Part shown: piece by piece, positions 54,474 to 63,145 of the stretch | How the letters are laid out: every line of letters begins with the position of its first letter | How positions within the stretch are numbered: the first letter of the stretch is position 1 | Origin: Pseudomonas sp. P7548 | GTDB lineage: Bacteria > Pseudomonadota > Gammaproteobacteria > Pseudomonadales > Pseudomonadaceae | Assembly (NCBI RefSeq): GCF_013386585.1 | Contig: NZ_JACARO010000004.1 | Location: forward strand, 81,326-145,325 | Length of the DNA: 64,000 nt | Direction of reading: 5' to 3' | The notes under the pieces: model-generated | What the model saw: the letters and a program-made list of their open reading frames with translations, nothing else | Told to the model about the DNA's origin: nothing | Databases searched by the model: none | Program-made: the position numbers and the translations under genes

Positions 54474-55409
54474 TTATTTCTGGATAGCGGCGATCCACAT
54501 CGGTGCAGGCACAGCAGCAAACAGCTGGGCAGCACTTCGGTCGGCGACAAGTCGGGCAACGGCGTTGAGGTCTACACCTTGCTCGGGCTCGCCGATCAGC
54601 GCGTAGCCCAGTTCAGACTGGCGCCAGGTTACTACGTTCATCTGCGCGACGCTTTGCTGGGTGATGGACTGGTCCGGCTTGGGCTCCTTCATCACGCACA
54701 GCGCCACCGGCGCACCGTTGGCCGGCAGGTACACCAGCTGGATCAAAGCCTTGTTATTGAAGCGCAGGCGTTGCACGCGCTTGAAGGTCAGGCCGGCGGA
54801 ACTCAGGTCGGGCACACGCAGGGCCAGGCCGTCGATGTCGCGGATATCGGCGAGGGTCTTGGTCACCACGTCCGAGGGCTGTGCGCCGTAGGCAACGGTT
54901 TCACGGGTGTAGAGATGCTGGTAGGCAGCAGCCTGCTGAACCCAGGGAGAGGTCTGGGCAACGGCCGGCGCACTTGCATCAAAACCGGGCTTGAGGGCAC
55001 CGCTGAATGCACCAACCTGGAGCACCAGGGCGTAGCAGGCGGCACCGGCCACGAACGTCAGGGCCGGCCATGCAAATTTAGGTTGGAGGAACGCGAACAG
55101 GCGCGAGAAAACGCTGTCTGCTTTACCGGACGGATGGACAGCCGCGCGTTGGGCAGGCGCCACCTCGGGTTCGGCCGCCGCCGAATGCTGGGCAGCCAGG
55201 GCCGCGATACTGAGCTTGAGGCTCTCGGGCACAGGCGGCAGGTTCTGGCGGGCGAAGGCTTCTTCATAAGGCAGGCACGAAGCCATCAACCGAGAGACGC
55301 GCTCAGCCAGGTCCGGCGACGCATCGATCAGCCGCTCAAGCTCCTGGTTCTGCTGCGACGAAAGCTCGCCGTCAACATAGGCCATTAGCAAGGCATCATC
55401 CGCTACCAT
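54474..55409 (-). CDS. Anti-sigma factor, single-pass membrane protein
   Basis: 311 residues. The cytoplasmic N-terminus (MVADDALLMAYVDGELSSQQ, ~1-40) matches the helix bundle by which RsiW-like anti-sigma factors bind ECF sigma factors, but the His-Cys zinc motif of the ZAS group is missing. One transmembrane helix lies at ~113-134, followed by a periplasmic domain of ~175 residues that may sense the signal. It is divergent from the ECF sigma gene, 488 bases apart, and is followed by the exported peroxidase. Its own ribosome site GGAGAG is good. Confidence 0.82.
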   Translation of the reverse strand: MVADDALLMAYVDGELSSQQNQELERLIDASPDLAERVSRLMASCLPYEEAFARQNLPPVPESLKLSIAALAAQHSAAAEPEVAPAQRAAVHPSGKADSVFSRLFAFLQPKFAWPALTFVAGAACYALVLQVGAFSGALKPGFDASAPAVAQTSPWVQQAAAYQHLYTRETVAYGAQPSDVVTKTLADIRDIDGLALRVPDLSSAGLTFKRVQRLRFNNKALIQLVYLPANGAPVALCVMKEPKPDQSITQQSVAQMNVVTWRQSELGYALIGEPEQGVDLNAVARLVADRSAAQLFAAVPAPMWIAAIQK

Positions 55410-55897
55410 GGGGTTATCTCTCCGTTTGTCATCATCAGTTTCTGCTAGGTGGTTCTCGGCCTTATGGGCCGAAGCGGCGAGTCAGCGGGCAGCGACAAGC
55501 CATCATATTGACATCATCGATGCCCTGGCAACAGGGGCCAAAGCACTTTTAAAACAGCCGCAAAAACACTCGGCGACACGTACAAAGACATTAAGAAAAC
55601 ACCCTGGAACTGAAAATATTCCCAGGGCCGAATAAATCTTATATGTTTCACCATGTGTTAGGGGTACTTTTCCTGACACGATTGTCAGAATGTTTGGCCT
55701 GGTACCTGCATAAGCTGTCAATAACCTTTCAAAACCCTGCCAAACTGATACATTTTGTTAACGACTTGATACAATTCGCCGTCATCAAAGGAGCCCCAGC
55801 ACCGCAATAAGGACGCCGCGACACAGGCATCCGCTACGGTATCGACCTCGTAGCCTGACCGCACCATTTTAGGCATCAAGAAATAAAAAGAGGAAAT
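55410..55897. promoter_or_regulatory. Divergent control region between anti-sigma and ECF sigma genes
   Basis: 488 bases, AT-richer than the neighbours, no credible gene. It contains a CCCTGG/CCAGGG hairpin (~55601-55626) and a perfect palindrome CTGACA-CGAT-TGTCAG at 55673-55688. Promoters for both directions must lie here but no -35/-10 pair was convincing. Confidence 0.5.
55673..55688. promoter_or_regulatory. Palindromic candidate operator
   Basis: CTGACACGATTGTCAG, 16 bases with six-base perfect arms, about 210 bases upstream of the ECF sigma gene. No binding protein can be assigned. Confidence 0.45.
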
Positions 55898-56449
55898 ATG
55901 TCGATCACCGGTGCTGACTTACCCGCACTGCTTCCAGAACTGCTGCCACGCCTGTGGGCATTCGCGTTGCGCATTTCCGGCGACAAGCACGATGCCGAAG
56001 ACCTGGTTCAGCTCGCCTGCGTGCGTGCGCTGGAACGCTCCCATCAGCTGCAGCCCGACACCTCGGTACTGAGCTGGATGTTCTCGATTGTCCACTCCAC
56101 CTGGATCAACGAACTGCGTTCACGCAAGGTGCGCAGCCGTTCGCGTATGGATTGGAACGACGAATTCCTGGAAACCGTCAGTGACCCCGAGGCACCCAAC
56201 CCGGAATCGGACCTGATGCACCGGCAAATCATCGAAGCCGTGGAAAAACTCCCCGACGGCCAGCGCGAAGTCATGCTGCTGGTGGGCGTGGAGCGCTTCA
56301 GCTACAAGGAGGCGGCCGAGATGCTCGACCTGCCGATCGGCACCGTGATGAGCCGCCTGTCGCGGGCGCGTCAAGCGATCGGCGCGCTTTTTGATTCGCC
56401 AAAAAGCAAACCTTTGCGCGCTCGCCCCGCCAACTCGTCAACCTCCTGA
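55898..56449 (+). CDS. ECF-family RNA polymerase sigma factor
   Basis: 183 residues. Region 2 (LWAFALRISGDKHDAEDLVQLACVRALE, ~19-50) binds core polymerase and the -10, and region 4 (REVMLLVGVERFSYKEAAEMLDLPIGTVMSRLSRAR, ~125-160) binds the -35. No region 1 or 3, hence ECF type. AGAGGAAAT precedes the ATG. It lacks the long C-terminal extension of some groups. The likely partner is the divergent anti-sigma at 54474-55409. It is not next to a TonB receptor, so an iron-starvation role is unlikely. Confidence 0.92.
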   Translation: MSITGADLPALLPELLPRLWAFALRISGDKHDAEDLVQLACVRALERSHQLQPDTSVLSWMFSIVHSTWINELRSRKVRSRSRMDWNDEFLETVSDPEAPNPESDLMHRQIIEAVEKLPDGQREVMLLVGVERFSYKEAAEMLDLPIGTVMSRLSRARQAIGALFDSPKSKPLRARPANSSTS

Positions 56450-56491
56450 AACCGCTCTAGGCCGGCGTCCGCAACGGGACCACCCGAAGGA

Positions 56492-57529
56492 CTACGCCAC
56501 CCCTCCTCCCTCCCCGCGAAACGCACTGGGGCTCACCCCCGTCCAGCGCTTGAACGCCCGCCGAAAGCTGCGCACATCGCTGTAGCCAACCTCTTCGGTA
56601 ATCCGCTCGATCGACAACCCCGGGTTGCCCAGCAAGCCCATGGTGCGCGCACGCCGTACCTGTTCCAGCAGGCCTTCGAAGGTCAACCCGTGCTCGGTCA
56701 GGCGCCGGCGCAGGGTGCGGCCGCTCATGTTCAGGTCGCTGGCGACCTTCTCCAACTGGCTGCCTTGCAGGTCGCGGGAGATGGCGCGTTCCACGGCCTG
56801 GATCAGGTCCATCTTCTGGTGCAACTGCGCGCTTTCCAGCTCGAGTAATTCCAAGGCCTGGCGCAACGCCAAGGCATGGTGATTGGGCAAGCGCACGTCC
56901 ATCCAGTGCGGCGCCAGCACCATGCGGTTGTGCAGGCAGCCGAAGCGCACGTCATCGCCGAGCAGGCGCTGGTACTCCGCTTCGTAGGGTGGCGCCGCGT
57001 GCATGAACTCCACCCGCAACGGCATGAAATCTGCCCCTACCAGTGCTCGGCCGTACACCATGATGCTGGCGAAGAACTCTTCAGCAGCAAACACCTGCAC
57101 GTCGGCGTAGGGCAGCAGGCATTCGACGTCGATAAATACTTCGTGGGCGCTTTCGTGGGTGCGGGTGGTGGCGATGCCGCCGGAGGTGTGCTGGTGGCGC
57201 TCGCCGATGGCGAAGGCGTCGCGCAGGGTCTTGCACAGGGAAATCACATGGCCGAGCAAACCGAGGGTGCCCAGCACGTTCTGGTGCCCCACACACAGGC
57301 CCAGGCCCTGGTCGGGCAGCACTTTGAGCGCGCGCTGGATCATTGCTACCGCTTGGCGATAGGAAATGCGTTGGGCTGGGTCATCCAGGTCGGCCAGGGT
57401 AAAGCCCAGGCCACGGCACAGCGCTTCGGCACTGGCGCCCTTCTGCGCCACCACCTGCCCAAGGGTCTGCAACAGGAACGGCGACACGAGCGCCAGCTCG
57501 AATTGTGGGTCAACGGCTTTCCTTTGCAT
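56492..57529 (-). CDS. AraC-family transcriptional regulator (OruR/ArgR-like, type 2 N domain)
   Basis: 345 residues. Residues ~20-210 form the arabinose-binding-like N domain of the OruR/ORF-like regulators (FELALVSPFLLQTLGQVVAQKGA start), and ~235-340 an AraC double helix-turn-helix (ASDLNMSGRTLRRRLTEHGLTFEGLLEQVRR, ITEEVGYSDVRSFRRAFKRWTGVSPSAFR). The inducer is unknown. It is divergent from the MetA-like outer-membrane gene, which it probably controls. The gene ends 42 bases after the ECF sigma gene, in the opposite direction. Confidence 0.88.
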   Translation of the reverse strand: MQRKAVDPQFELALVSPFLLQTLGQVVAQKGASAEALCRGLGFTLADLDDPAQRISYRQAVAMIQRALKVLPDQGLGLCVGHQNVLGTLGLLGHVISLCKTLRDAFAIGERHQHTSGGIATTRTHESAHEVFIDVECLLPYADVQVFAAEEFFASIMVYGRALVGADFMPLRVEFMHAAPPYEAEYQRLLGDDVRFGCLHNRMVLAPHWMDVRLPNHHALALRQALELLELESAQLHQKMDLIQAVERAISRDLQGSQLEKVASDLNMSGRTLRRRLTEHGLTFEGLLEQVRRARTMGLLGNPGLSIERITEEVGYSDVRSFRRAFKRWTGVSPSAFRGEGGGVA

Positions 57530-57732
57530 GGATCACGGGTTCCTGACTGAGTGCTTCAGTTCTTGTTTTAGAAACATTCTGACAATCATAGGCGCTTGCA
57601 AGAGTCGTTGCATACTGAGTGAAACCTGTCCGGCAAAGTCCCCCTATCTGTCCTCCAAAACCCTGCCTCACTGCGCGCCGAGGGCTTATTTCTATGGCCT
57701 GCGGTGCCCTAACAATAATAAAGAGGCCAGAC

Positions 57733-58674
57733 ATGAACCCCACCCGTGCGTTTCACCCCCTGCATGTTGCGCTGTTAAGCCTGATCAGCCTGCCGGCCCT
57801 GCCCACCGAAGGCGGCGTCGACAACATCGGCCCCGGCACCGATGGCTTCTACATCCTGCCCCTGGACGTGAACAACCTGCCGGACCATATGTTCGCCTTC
57901 AACCTGTATTACAACCACTACGAGGCGCGCAAACTGGACATCAGCTCCCTGGGCGGCAAGGTGCCGGACGTGCGCATCAAGTCCGACGCCATCATCCCCC
58001 GCCTGGATTACCTGAGCCCGGTGCGCATCTTCGGCGGGCGGCTGGGTGGCTACATCGCGCAGCCCTACCTCAAGCAGCAGGTGTCGTTGTTCGGCATGTC
58101 TGACACCCGCGAAAGCATGGGTGACACCACCGTCGCGCCGATCATCCTGTGGGACATGGGCAAGGACCTGACCCTGGCGGCCGCCGTGGAAATCACCCTG
58201 CCCACCGGCGAATACGACGCCACGCGCCTGGCCAATACCAGCAATAACTTCTACACCTACAAGCCGCTGGTCTCGGCCACCTGGATGCCCAACGCGCGCA
58301 CGGAGCTGTCGATCAAGACCACCTACAGCTTCAACGAAGAGAACCACGATACCGACTACCGCTCCGGGCAGATCTTCCACTTCGATTATTCGGCCAGCTA
58401 CAAAGTGACCGACAACCTGAGCCTGGGGGTCAACGGCTACTACCTCAAGCAGACCACCGACGATAAGCAGTACGGGCGCACGGTGGTCAACATCTTCGGC
58501 GAGGACGTGAACGACGGCGTGCGCGGGCAGGTGTTTGCGATCGGTCCTGCGGTGTATTTCACCTTTCTCAAATACGCCAGTGCGGAGGTCCGTTGGGCCA
58601 AGGAATTCGACGTGAAGAACCGCCCGGAAGGCGACATGTTGTGGGCGAAGCTGACGATTCCGTTTGCCCTGTAA
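57733..58674 (+). CDS. Outer-membrane SphA/MetA-like protein (phenol-degradation MetA family)
   Basis: 313 residues. A signal peptide (~1-23; MNPTRAFHPLHVALLSLISL) precedes an all-beta protein with many alternating-hydrophobic strands and an aromatic-rich C-terminus ending ...WAKLTIPFAL, the pattern of an outer-membrane barrel of the MetA family, found beside aromatic and sphingosine catabolism genes. The ATG at 57733 is preceded by AAAGAGG; a longer frame from 57619 lacks both signal peptide and ribosome site. Transport substrate unknown. A REPIN starts three bases after its stop. Confidence 0.8.
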   Translation: MNPTRAFHPLHVALLSLISLPALPTEGGVDNIGPGTDGFYILPLDVNNLPDHMFAFNLYYNHYEARKLDISSLGGKVPDVRIKSDAIIPRLDYLSPVRIFGGRLGGYIAQPYLKQQVSLFGMSDTRESMGDTTVAPIILWDMGKDLTLAAAVEITLPTGEYDATRLANTSNNFYTYKPLVSATWMPNARTELSIKTTYSFNEENHDTDYRSGQIFHFDYSASYKVTDNLSLGVNGYYLKQTTDDKQYGRTVVNIFGEDVNDGVRGQVFAIGPAVYFTFLKYASAEVRWAKEFDVKNRPEGDMLWAKLTIPFAL

Positions 58675-58676
58675 AA

Positions 58677-58763
58677 TGTGGGAGCTGGCTTGCCTGCGAT
58701 GGCATCACCGAGGTGTGACTGACACACCGAGGTGCCTGCATCGCGGGCAAGCCCGCTCCCACA
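58677..58763. repeat. REPIN with two different halves
   Basis: Left half GGGAGCTGGCTTGC (type 1) and right half with GCGGGCAAGCCCGCTCCC (variant type), so the two arms pair imperfectly. Ends in ATTTTT and could stop transcription from either side. Confidence 0.85.
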
Positions 58764-58779
58764 TTTTTACCGCGTTTCG

Positions 58780-60048
58780 TCAGGTGTAGACGGGCCAGGT
58801 GTCGACGATCTTGCCGCCACGTACCGCGAGCAAATCACCAAACTGCAGCAGCACGAACTCACTCTGGGTGGGCCGCAGGAACACCTGGTCCTCGACATTC
58901 AAACCCACCGACGGCGAGCCGTTGACCATTTCCTGGTTCGAACTGCGCCCGTACAGGTCGTTGCTTTGCAGCCCCTGGGGCGATTCGAATTCGGCCATCC
59001 AATTGCCGCCATAGATAAAAAACGTGCTGCGCTGGTTCGGGTCCCACCACGAGAACACCCGCGACTTGCCGTCCAGCGCCGGGATGTTCACCGGCCCGGT
59101 GCTTTTTAATACCGGCGTGGCGATAAACGCGGCGGGCACGTGCTCGCTGAGGGACGCCAGGTCGTAATGGGTAGGCTTGAGCAACGCCGTGCCCACCGAC
59201 ACTTCCGTGCTCAAGCGCTCTTGCTCATGAATGCGATAGCTCGGGCTGCCGGCGGTGTTCAAGGTCAGCCCTTCCCTCCACAGCCCGGTGACGTGCTGGC
59301 GGGTGAAATCGACATAGCCGTTGTAGCGTTGCATCACCTGCTCGAACAATGCCTGGGGCGAACCGAGAATCCCCGGCACGCCCATGCCCACGAACGGGTC
59401 GTAGCCCATGAAACCGGCAAATGCCAGGTGCTGCGGGTGGGCGCCGATCAGCGTAAGCATCTGCCCCAGCACGGCGTTATCGCTGATTCCGCCACGGTGC
59501 AACCCCACGTCCAGCTCGATATTGACCTGCAAGCGCGTGCCCAAGCCCTGCGCCAAACCCAGGTACTGCTGGAGGCGCTGCGGCGTATCCAGCAACCACT
59601 GCAACTGCCGCGCGGGGTCGAACGTGCCCCTGTGGGTTTGATAAAACAGCTCGGCCGACCGCACCGGCAGCGGCTTGCCGATCAGGATATCGGCCTCGGG
59701 AAACACCTGGGCGTCATGGTTCAGAAATGGCTGGTGAAACGACATCAAGCGCTGCGTCCCCGCGCGCTTGGCGATGTACGCCAGCAGCCCCGGCGACGGC
59801 AAAGACTTCTCCACCAGCCGCAGGTGCTTGCCGCCGCGCTTCACCGACTGCATCACCACGTCGATGTTGTGGTCCAGGCGGTCGAGGTCGATCAGCATCA
59901 CCGGGCGCATCGGCCCGTGGGCCTTGAGTTCGGCATTGAGGGTGCGGAAATACTCGTTGTAAGGCCCGCCGCGATCACTCGGGCGCAGCAGCCAGGCGCC
60001 GGCTGCCAGCACAGCGGCGCTGCCCAATACAAAATGTCGACGCTTCAT
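58780..60048 (-). CDS. Tat-exported fold-III PLP enzyme (DSD1/alanine-racemase-like)
   Basis: 422 residues. The N-terminus has a twin-arginine signal (RRHFVLG, then a hydrophobic segment to ~22). The body is an alanine-racemase-type TIM barrel: LIDLDRLDHNI (53-63), the probable PLP lysine Lys81 in LRLVEKSLPSPG, and a C-terminal beta domain with the GLNVEDQVFLRPTQSEFVLLQFGDLL block as in D-threonine aldolase and D-serine dehydratase relatives. Such enzymes usually act on D-amino acids; the substrate here is unknown. Its start overlaps the stop of the lactone oxidase (TGATG). Confidence 0.8.
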   Translation of the reverse strand: MKRRHFVLGSAAVLAAGAWLLRPSDRGGPYNEYFRTLNAELKAHGPMRPVMLIDLDRLDHNIDVVMQSVKRGGKHLRLVEKSLPSPGLLAYIAKRAGTQRLMSFHQPFLNHDAQVFPEADILIGKPLPVRSAELFYQTHRGTFDPARQLQWLLDTPQRLQQYLGLAQGLGTRLQVNIELDVGLHRGGISDNAVLGQMLTLIGAHPQHLAFAGFMGYDPFVGMGVPGILGSPQALFEQVMQRYNGYVDFTRQHVTGLWREGLTLNTAGSPSYRIHEQERLSTEVSVGTALLKPTHYDLASLSEHVPAAFIATPVLKSTGPVNIPALDGKSRVFSWWDPNQRSTFFIYGGNWMAEFESPQGLQSNDLYGRSSNQEMVNGSPSVGLNVEDQVFLRPTQSEFVLLQFGDLLAVRGGKIVDTWPVYT

Positions 60049-61436
60049 CAGGCCACTCCCAGGATGGATGACAGGTGTGCATTGAGGAATTTGCCGCTGG
60101 GGTCCAGCTCGCGGCGCACCCGGGTAAATTCGTCCCAGCGCGGGTACAGCGGCTGCAAGGTGCGGGCGTTGAGGGTGTGCAACTTGCCCCAGTGCGGGCG
60201 CCCGGCGTACTTCCAGAAAATCGGCTCCACGGCGGCAAAGAAGTTGTGATGGTCCATCGCATAGTGCTGGTGCACGGAGATCGAGCAGCTGTCGCGGCCT
60301 TCGAACATGCTCAAGGGGATGTTGTCGGCCTTGACGTAGCGGTACTCGATGGGAAACCAGGTGCGCAGGTCCTTGTCGTTGATCAGCTTGAGGATTTCCC
60401 GCAGGCACGCCGGGCCATGTTCAGCGGGCACCGAGTACTCCATTTCGTTGAAACGCACATTGCGCACATTCGCGTAAACCTGGAACGACTCGGCCACCCG
60501 GTCCTGGAAACTGGCAAAGAACCGCAGGCTGTTGAGCAAGGTGCGGCGGGTGTCAGGGAAGTCACTGGCGTACTTGTCGAGCTTCTCGATGATCGTCACG
60601 AACTCATTGCCACCTGCCTCGGCCGGGTCGATGGGCGGCGTCTCGGGGTCGGTGGTTTCATTGAGCGCGATGGACAAGGCGTAGTCGGAATGGGTGACCA
60701 CCAGCATTTCCCAGTGCTGGTTTTCCCGGGTGTTCTTCTCGACGTCTTCCAGCAGTTCTTCGGTCTTGGCGATCCACTGGCGTTCCCGCAGTCGGTACGG
60801 CGCGCGGTTCTGCGAGCGGATGCGGGTGGCCACGCCCAGGGCGCCAAGGGACACCCGGGCTGCACTGAACACCTCGGGATGATGTTCGGCGTCGCAATCG
60901 AGCACGTCGCCCTGGGCCGTCACCAGTTGCATGCCAGTGACGCAACCGGAATACGAGGTGAAGCCCACGCCCGTGCCATGGGTGGAGGTGGAAATCGCCC
61001 CGGCCAGGGTCTGGTAATCGATATCGGCCATGTTCGGCAGCGCCTGCCCCACCGCCTTCAGCGCCGGCCCCATGCGCGACATCGGCGTACCGGCCGCAAA
61101 AGTAGCCTGCAACGTGGCGGGATCATGGTCGAGCAGGCCGTTGAAATAGCTCAGGGACAGCAGCGTGCCGTCGGTTGGCACCAGCGCGCTGAACGAATGG
61201 GCCGACCCTACCGGCCGGACAGTGCCCGGCGCCTGGCGTATCACCTGCACCAGCTCATCCAGGTCCTTCGGCGCCAGGCGCGCCAAGGGCAGGCAGGTCT
61301 GCGCCCCCGACCAGTTACGCCACGGAATCAGCCGCGGCGCACGCGCCAATTGGGCCAGCACCGGGTTGCTGGTCAGCGCCAGAAAGGCGCCGGCCGCCGC
61401 CGACCGTTGCAAGAGTTGCCGCCGTGAAAGCGTCAT
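60048..61436 (-). CDS. Tat-exported FAD-linked oxidoreductase, D-arabinono-1,4-lactone oxidase family
   Basis: 462 residues. A Tat signal (SRRQLLQ, hydrophobic to ~29, AxA-like cleavage) precedes a PP-loop FAD domain with GSAHSF (77-82) and GAISTSTHGTG, then the ALO C-terminal domain with the HWGK motif (415-418). Family members oxidise sugar-1,4-lactones or alditols. The cytochrome c gene just upstream could take electrons; the PLP enzyme just downstream overlaps it. Nothing shows which lactone is used. Confidence 0.85.
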   Translation of the reverse strand: MTLSRRQLLQRSAAAGAFLALTSNPVLAQLARAPRLIPWRNWSGAQTCLPLARLAPKDLDELVQVIRQAPGTVRPVGSAHSFSALVPTDGTLLSLSYFNGLLDHDPATLQATFAAGTPMSRMGPALKAVGQALPNMADIDYQTLAGAISTSTHGTGVGFTSYSGCVTGMQLVTAQGDVLDCDAEHHPEVFSAARVSLGALGVATRIRSQNRAPYRLRERQWIAKTEELLEDVEKNTRENQHWEMLVVTHSDYALSIALNETTDPETPPIDPAEAGGNEFVTIIEKLDKYASDFPDTRRTLLNSLRFFASFQDRVAESFQVYANVRNVRFNEMEYSVPAEHGPACLREILKLINDKDLRTWFPIEYRYVKADNIPLSMFEGRDSCSISVHQHYAMDHHNFFAAVEPIFWKYAGRPHWGKLHTLNARTLQPLYPRWDEFTRVRRELDPSGKFLNAHLSSILGVA

Positions 61437-61449
61437 CCACCACCCCTTC

Positions 61450-61806
61450 TTATTGTTGGATTTGAGTACCGGACATAAAGCTGATCAGCGCCAGGAACTG
61501 CTCTTCGGAACACTGCATGCACAGGCCCATCGGCGGCATGCCGTTGTAGCCGTTGATGCTGTGGTCCAGCAGGGTGTCCGCGCCCTGGGCCACACGCGGG
61601 CTCCAGGCGCTGCGATCGCCGGTCAACGGCGCGCCGGACGCCGGATTGGCGTGGCACAGCTTGCAACTGGTGTCGTAGACCTGGGCCAGCGCTGGGTCGG
61701 CGGGCATGGCGGTGGCAGCGGAGGCGCTTTCGGGGCGGGGTTTGGGTTTATCGTCACAGGCCGTCAGCAGGCCGAGCAGTGCCAACAGTAACGCGATGCG
61801 GCGCAT
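61450..61806 (-). CDS. Cytochrome c5-like lipoprotein
   Basis: 118 residues. A lipobox LTAC (Cys17) anchors it to a membrane. One heme c motif Cys48-x-x-Cys51-His52, a MPPMG segment with the likely methionine ligand (Met90 or Met93), and a second pair Cys96-x-x-Cys99 (disulfide of the cytochrome c5 type). It is first in a three-gene unit and probably accepts electrons from the lactone oxidase. The ATG at 61806 follows AGAGGG; a GTG two codons earlier is possible. Confidence 0.88.
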   Translation of the reverse strand: MRRIALLLALLGLLTACDDKPKPRPESASAATAMPADPALAQVYDTSCKLCHANPASGAPLTGDRSAWSPRVAQGADTLLDHSINGYNGMPPMGLCMQCSEEQFLALISFMSGTQIQQ

Positions 61807-61935
61807 GGCCACCCTCTCTTCTTATACGGTGGAAAGTGCAGTCCACACTAAGGCAGCCGTCTCGCGGCGTTGAGGGTTTTGGGGGACACAAAGGGGGGCT
61901 TGGGCGGCCAGCCATCCTGCCCCCTCATCGGGCGG

Positions 61936-62754
61936 TCAGGCCTGCAACAGGCCTTCGAGGGCAGTGCGCAGCGCAGGCAGTTGCGCCACACGCAGGCCAA
62001 AGGTGTCGCCGAGCAACGCCAGCAGTTCATCGGCGCTGTCCAGGGTGCGCTTTTCGCTGGGCTGGTCGAGGGAATGGACCGCGTAGTTCGTATTATTCAA
62101 GGTATAGCGTTTGCCCGGCGCCAGCAGCGCAGCTTTCAACTGGCCCACAAACGTCGAGCCCGGGTGTGTGGAGACGTACCAGTTGCCGATTTCATAGTCG
62201 ATCGCCACCTGCTCTTGCAGGTCGAACACATACAGGCCACGCCACTCCTCGGCGACCTGGGCCCACAGCGTGTACTGCCCCTCATGGTGGGTCAGGCGAT
62301 AGGGTTCGTGGGCGGTGGCTTGCGGCGCTTCGGTGTCCAGGCGCAGCGGGCTGCTGGGCACCATGCCGCCAAAGCCGACGTCGGTGATATAGCTAACGCC
62401 GTCAAGGGTCACCAGGCTCAGGCGATGGGTACGCCCGGTGCGCACGTCCGGCGGCCCGCCCATCACCACCCAACCGGTAATGCCCCGCGCTTCGAAGCCC
62501 AGCTCCTGCAACAGCGCCAGGAACATTTGGTTCAGCTCATAGCAATAGCCACCACGCCCATCGAACAACACTTTCTGCTCGACGCTGGCCAGGTCGATCG
62601 GCACCGGCAGGTGCATCAAGGTCGACAGGCTCTCGAACGCAAAGGTACACACATGGCGCAGTTGCAGCGCCTGCAAGGTCTGCAGGGTAGGCGGTGGCGG
62701 CACGTCATAACCCAGGCGCTGCAGGTAGCGCTGGCTGTGGGTCAGGTGGGGCAT
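61936..62754 (-). CDS. nat: Arylamine N-acetyltransferase
   Basis: 272 residues, the usual NAT size. The catalytic triad is complete: Cys71 (RGGYCYELN), His110 (THRLSLV) and Asp125 (ITDVGFGG). It acetylates arylamines and hydrazines with acetyl-CoA. The ATG at 62754 is preceded by AGGAA; the longer frame to 62772 lacks a ribosome site. Single gene between the redox cassette and a divergent small gene. Confidence 0.92.
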   Translation of the reverse strand: MPHLTHSQRYLQRLGYDVPPPPTLQTLQALQLRHVCTFAFESLSTLMHLPVPIDLASVEQKVLFDGRGGYCYELNQMFLALLQELGFEARGITGWVVMGGPPDVRTGRTHRLSLVTLDGVSYITDVGFGGMVPSSPLRLDTEAPQATAHEPYRLTHHEGQYTLWAQVAEEWRGLYVFDLQEQVAIDYEIGNWYVSTHPGSTFVGQLKAALLAPGKRYTLNNTNYAVHSLDQPSEKRTLDSADELLALLGDTFGLRVAQLPALRTALEGLLQA

Positions 62755-62874
62755 GGCACATTCCTTGGGCACGTGGCAGAGGCGTCACTATGCCGCGCCA
62801 GCGTGCACCTTGTCATTTTGAGTGAACCTTTTTGAACGCCAACCTATCCATTCATAACAAGACAGGGAGGCAAC

Positions 62875-63111
62875 ATGAGTACCGCAAAAATCTACACCAT
62901 CCATTACCAGCTGCACGGTCAACCGAAATCCTTTGTAGTGCGCGCCGAAATCATGAACAACGCCGAGGCCTGGCACTGGGCGGCGGTGGATGCCGACATC
63001 GCCCACGTCAGCCGCGTAGGGCGTGTGGGGCATGAGCAGGTCAAGAAAACCACACGGCCCTGGGCGGAGAAGTTCGGGATTACCGAAGTGACGTGGGTTG
63101 CGCCGAAGTAA
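62875..63111 (+). CDS. Small uncharacterised protein (possibly DUF6555 family)
   Basis: 78 residues beginning MSTAKIYTIHYQLHGQPKSFV, with a HWAAVDADIAHV centre and ending GITEVTWVAPK. GGGAGG precedes the ATG and a terminator follows, so it is a real gene. No signal peptide, membrane helix or known motif was seen. Alternating beta and helix pattern suggests a small ferredoxin-like or double-stranded fold. The family name is a guess from memory; function unknown. Confidence 0.7.
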   Translation: MSTAKIYTIHYQLHGQPKSFVVRAEIMNNAEAWHWAAVDADIAHVSRVGRVGHEQVKKTTRPWAEKFGITEVTWVAPK

Positions 63112-63115
63112 GAAG

Positions 63116-63145
63116 AAAAACCCCGCTGTTTAAGGCGGGGTTTTT
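63116..63145 (+). terminator. Terminator of the small gene at 62875
   Basis: AAAAACCCCGC/GCGGGGTTTTT stem with a T run. Confidence 0.9.

Noticed and set aside
58780..60408. Longer version of the PLP enzyme gene
   Set aside because: The first 120 codons would be read from inside the lactone oxidase gene; the Tat signal at 60048 gives the true start.
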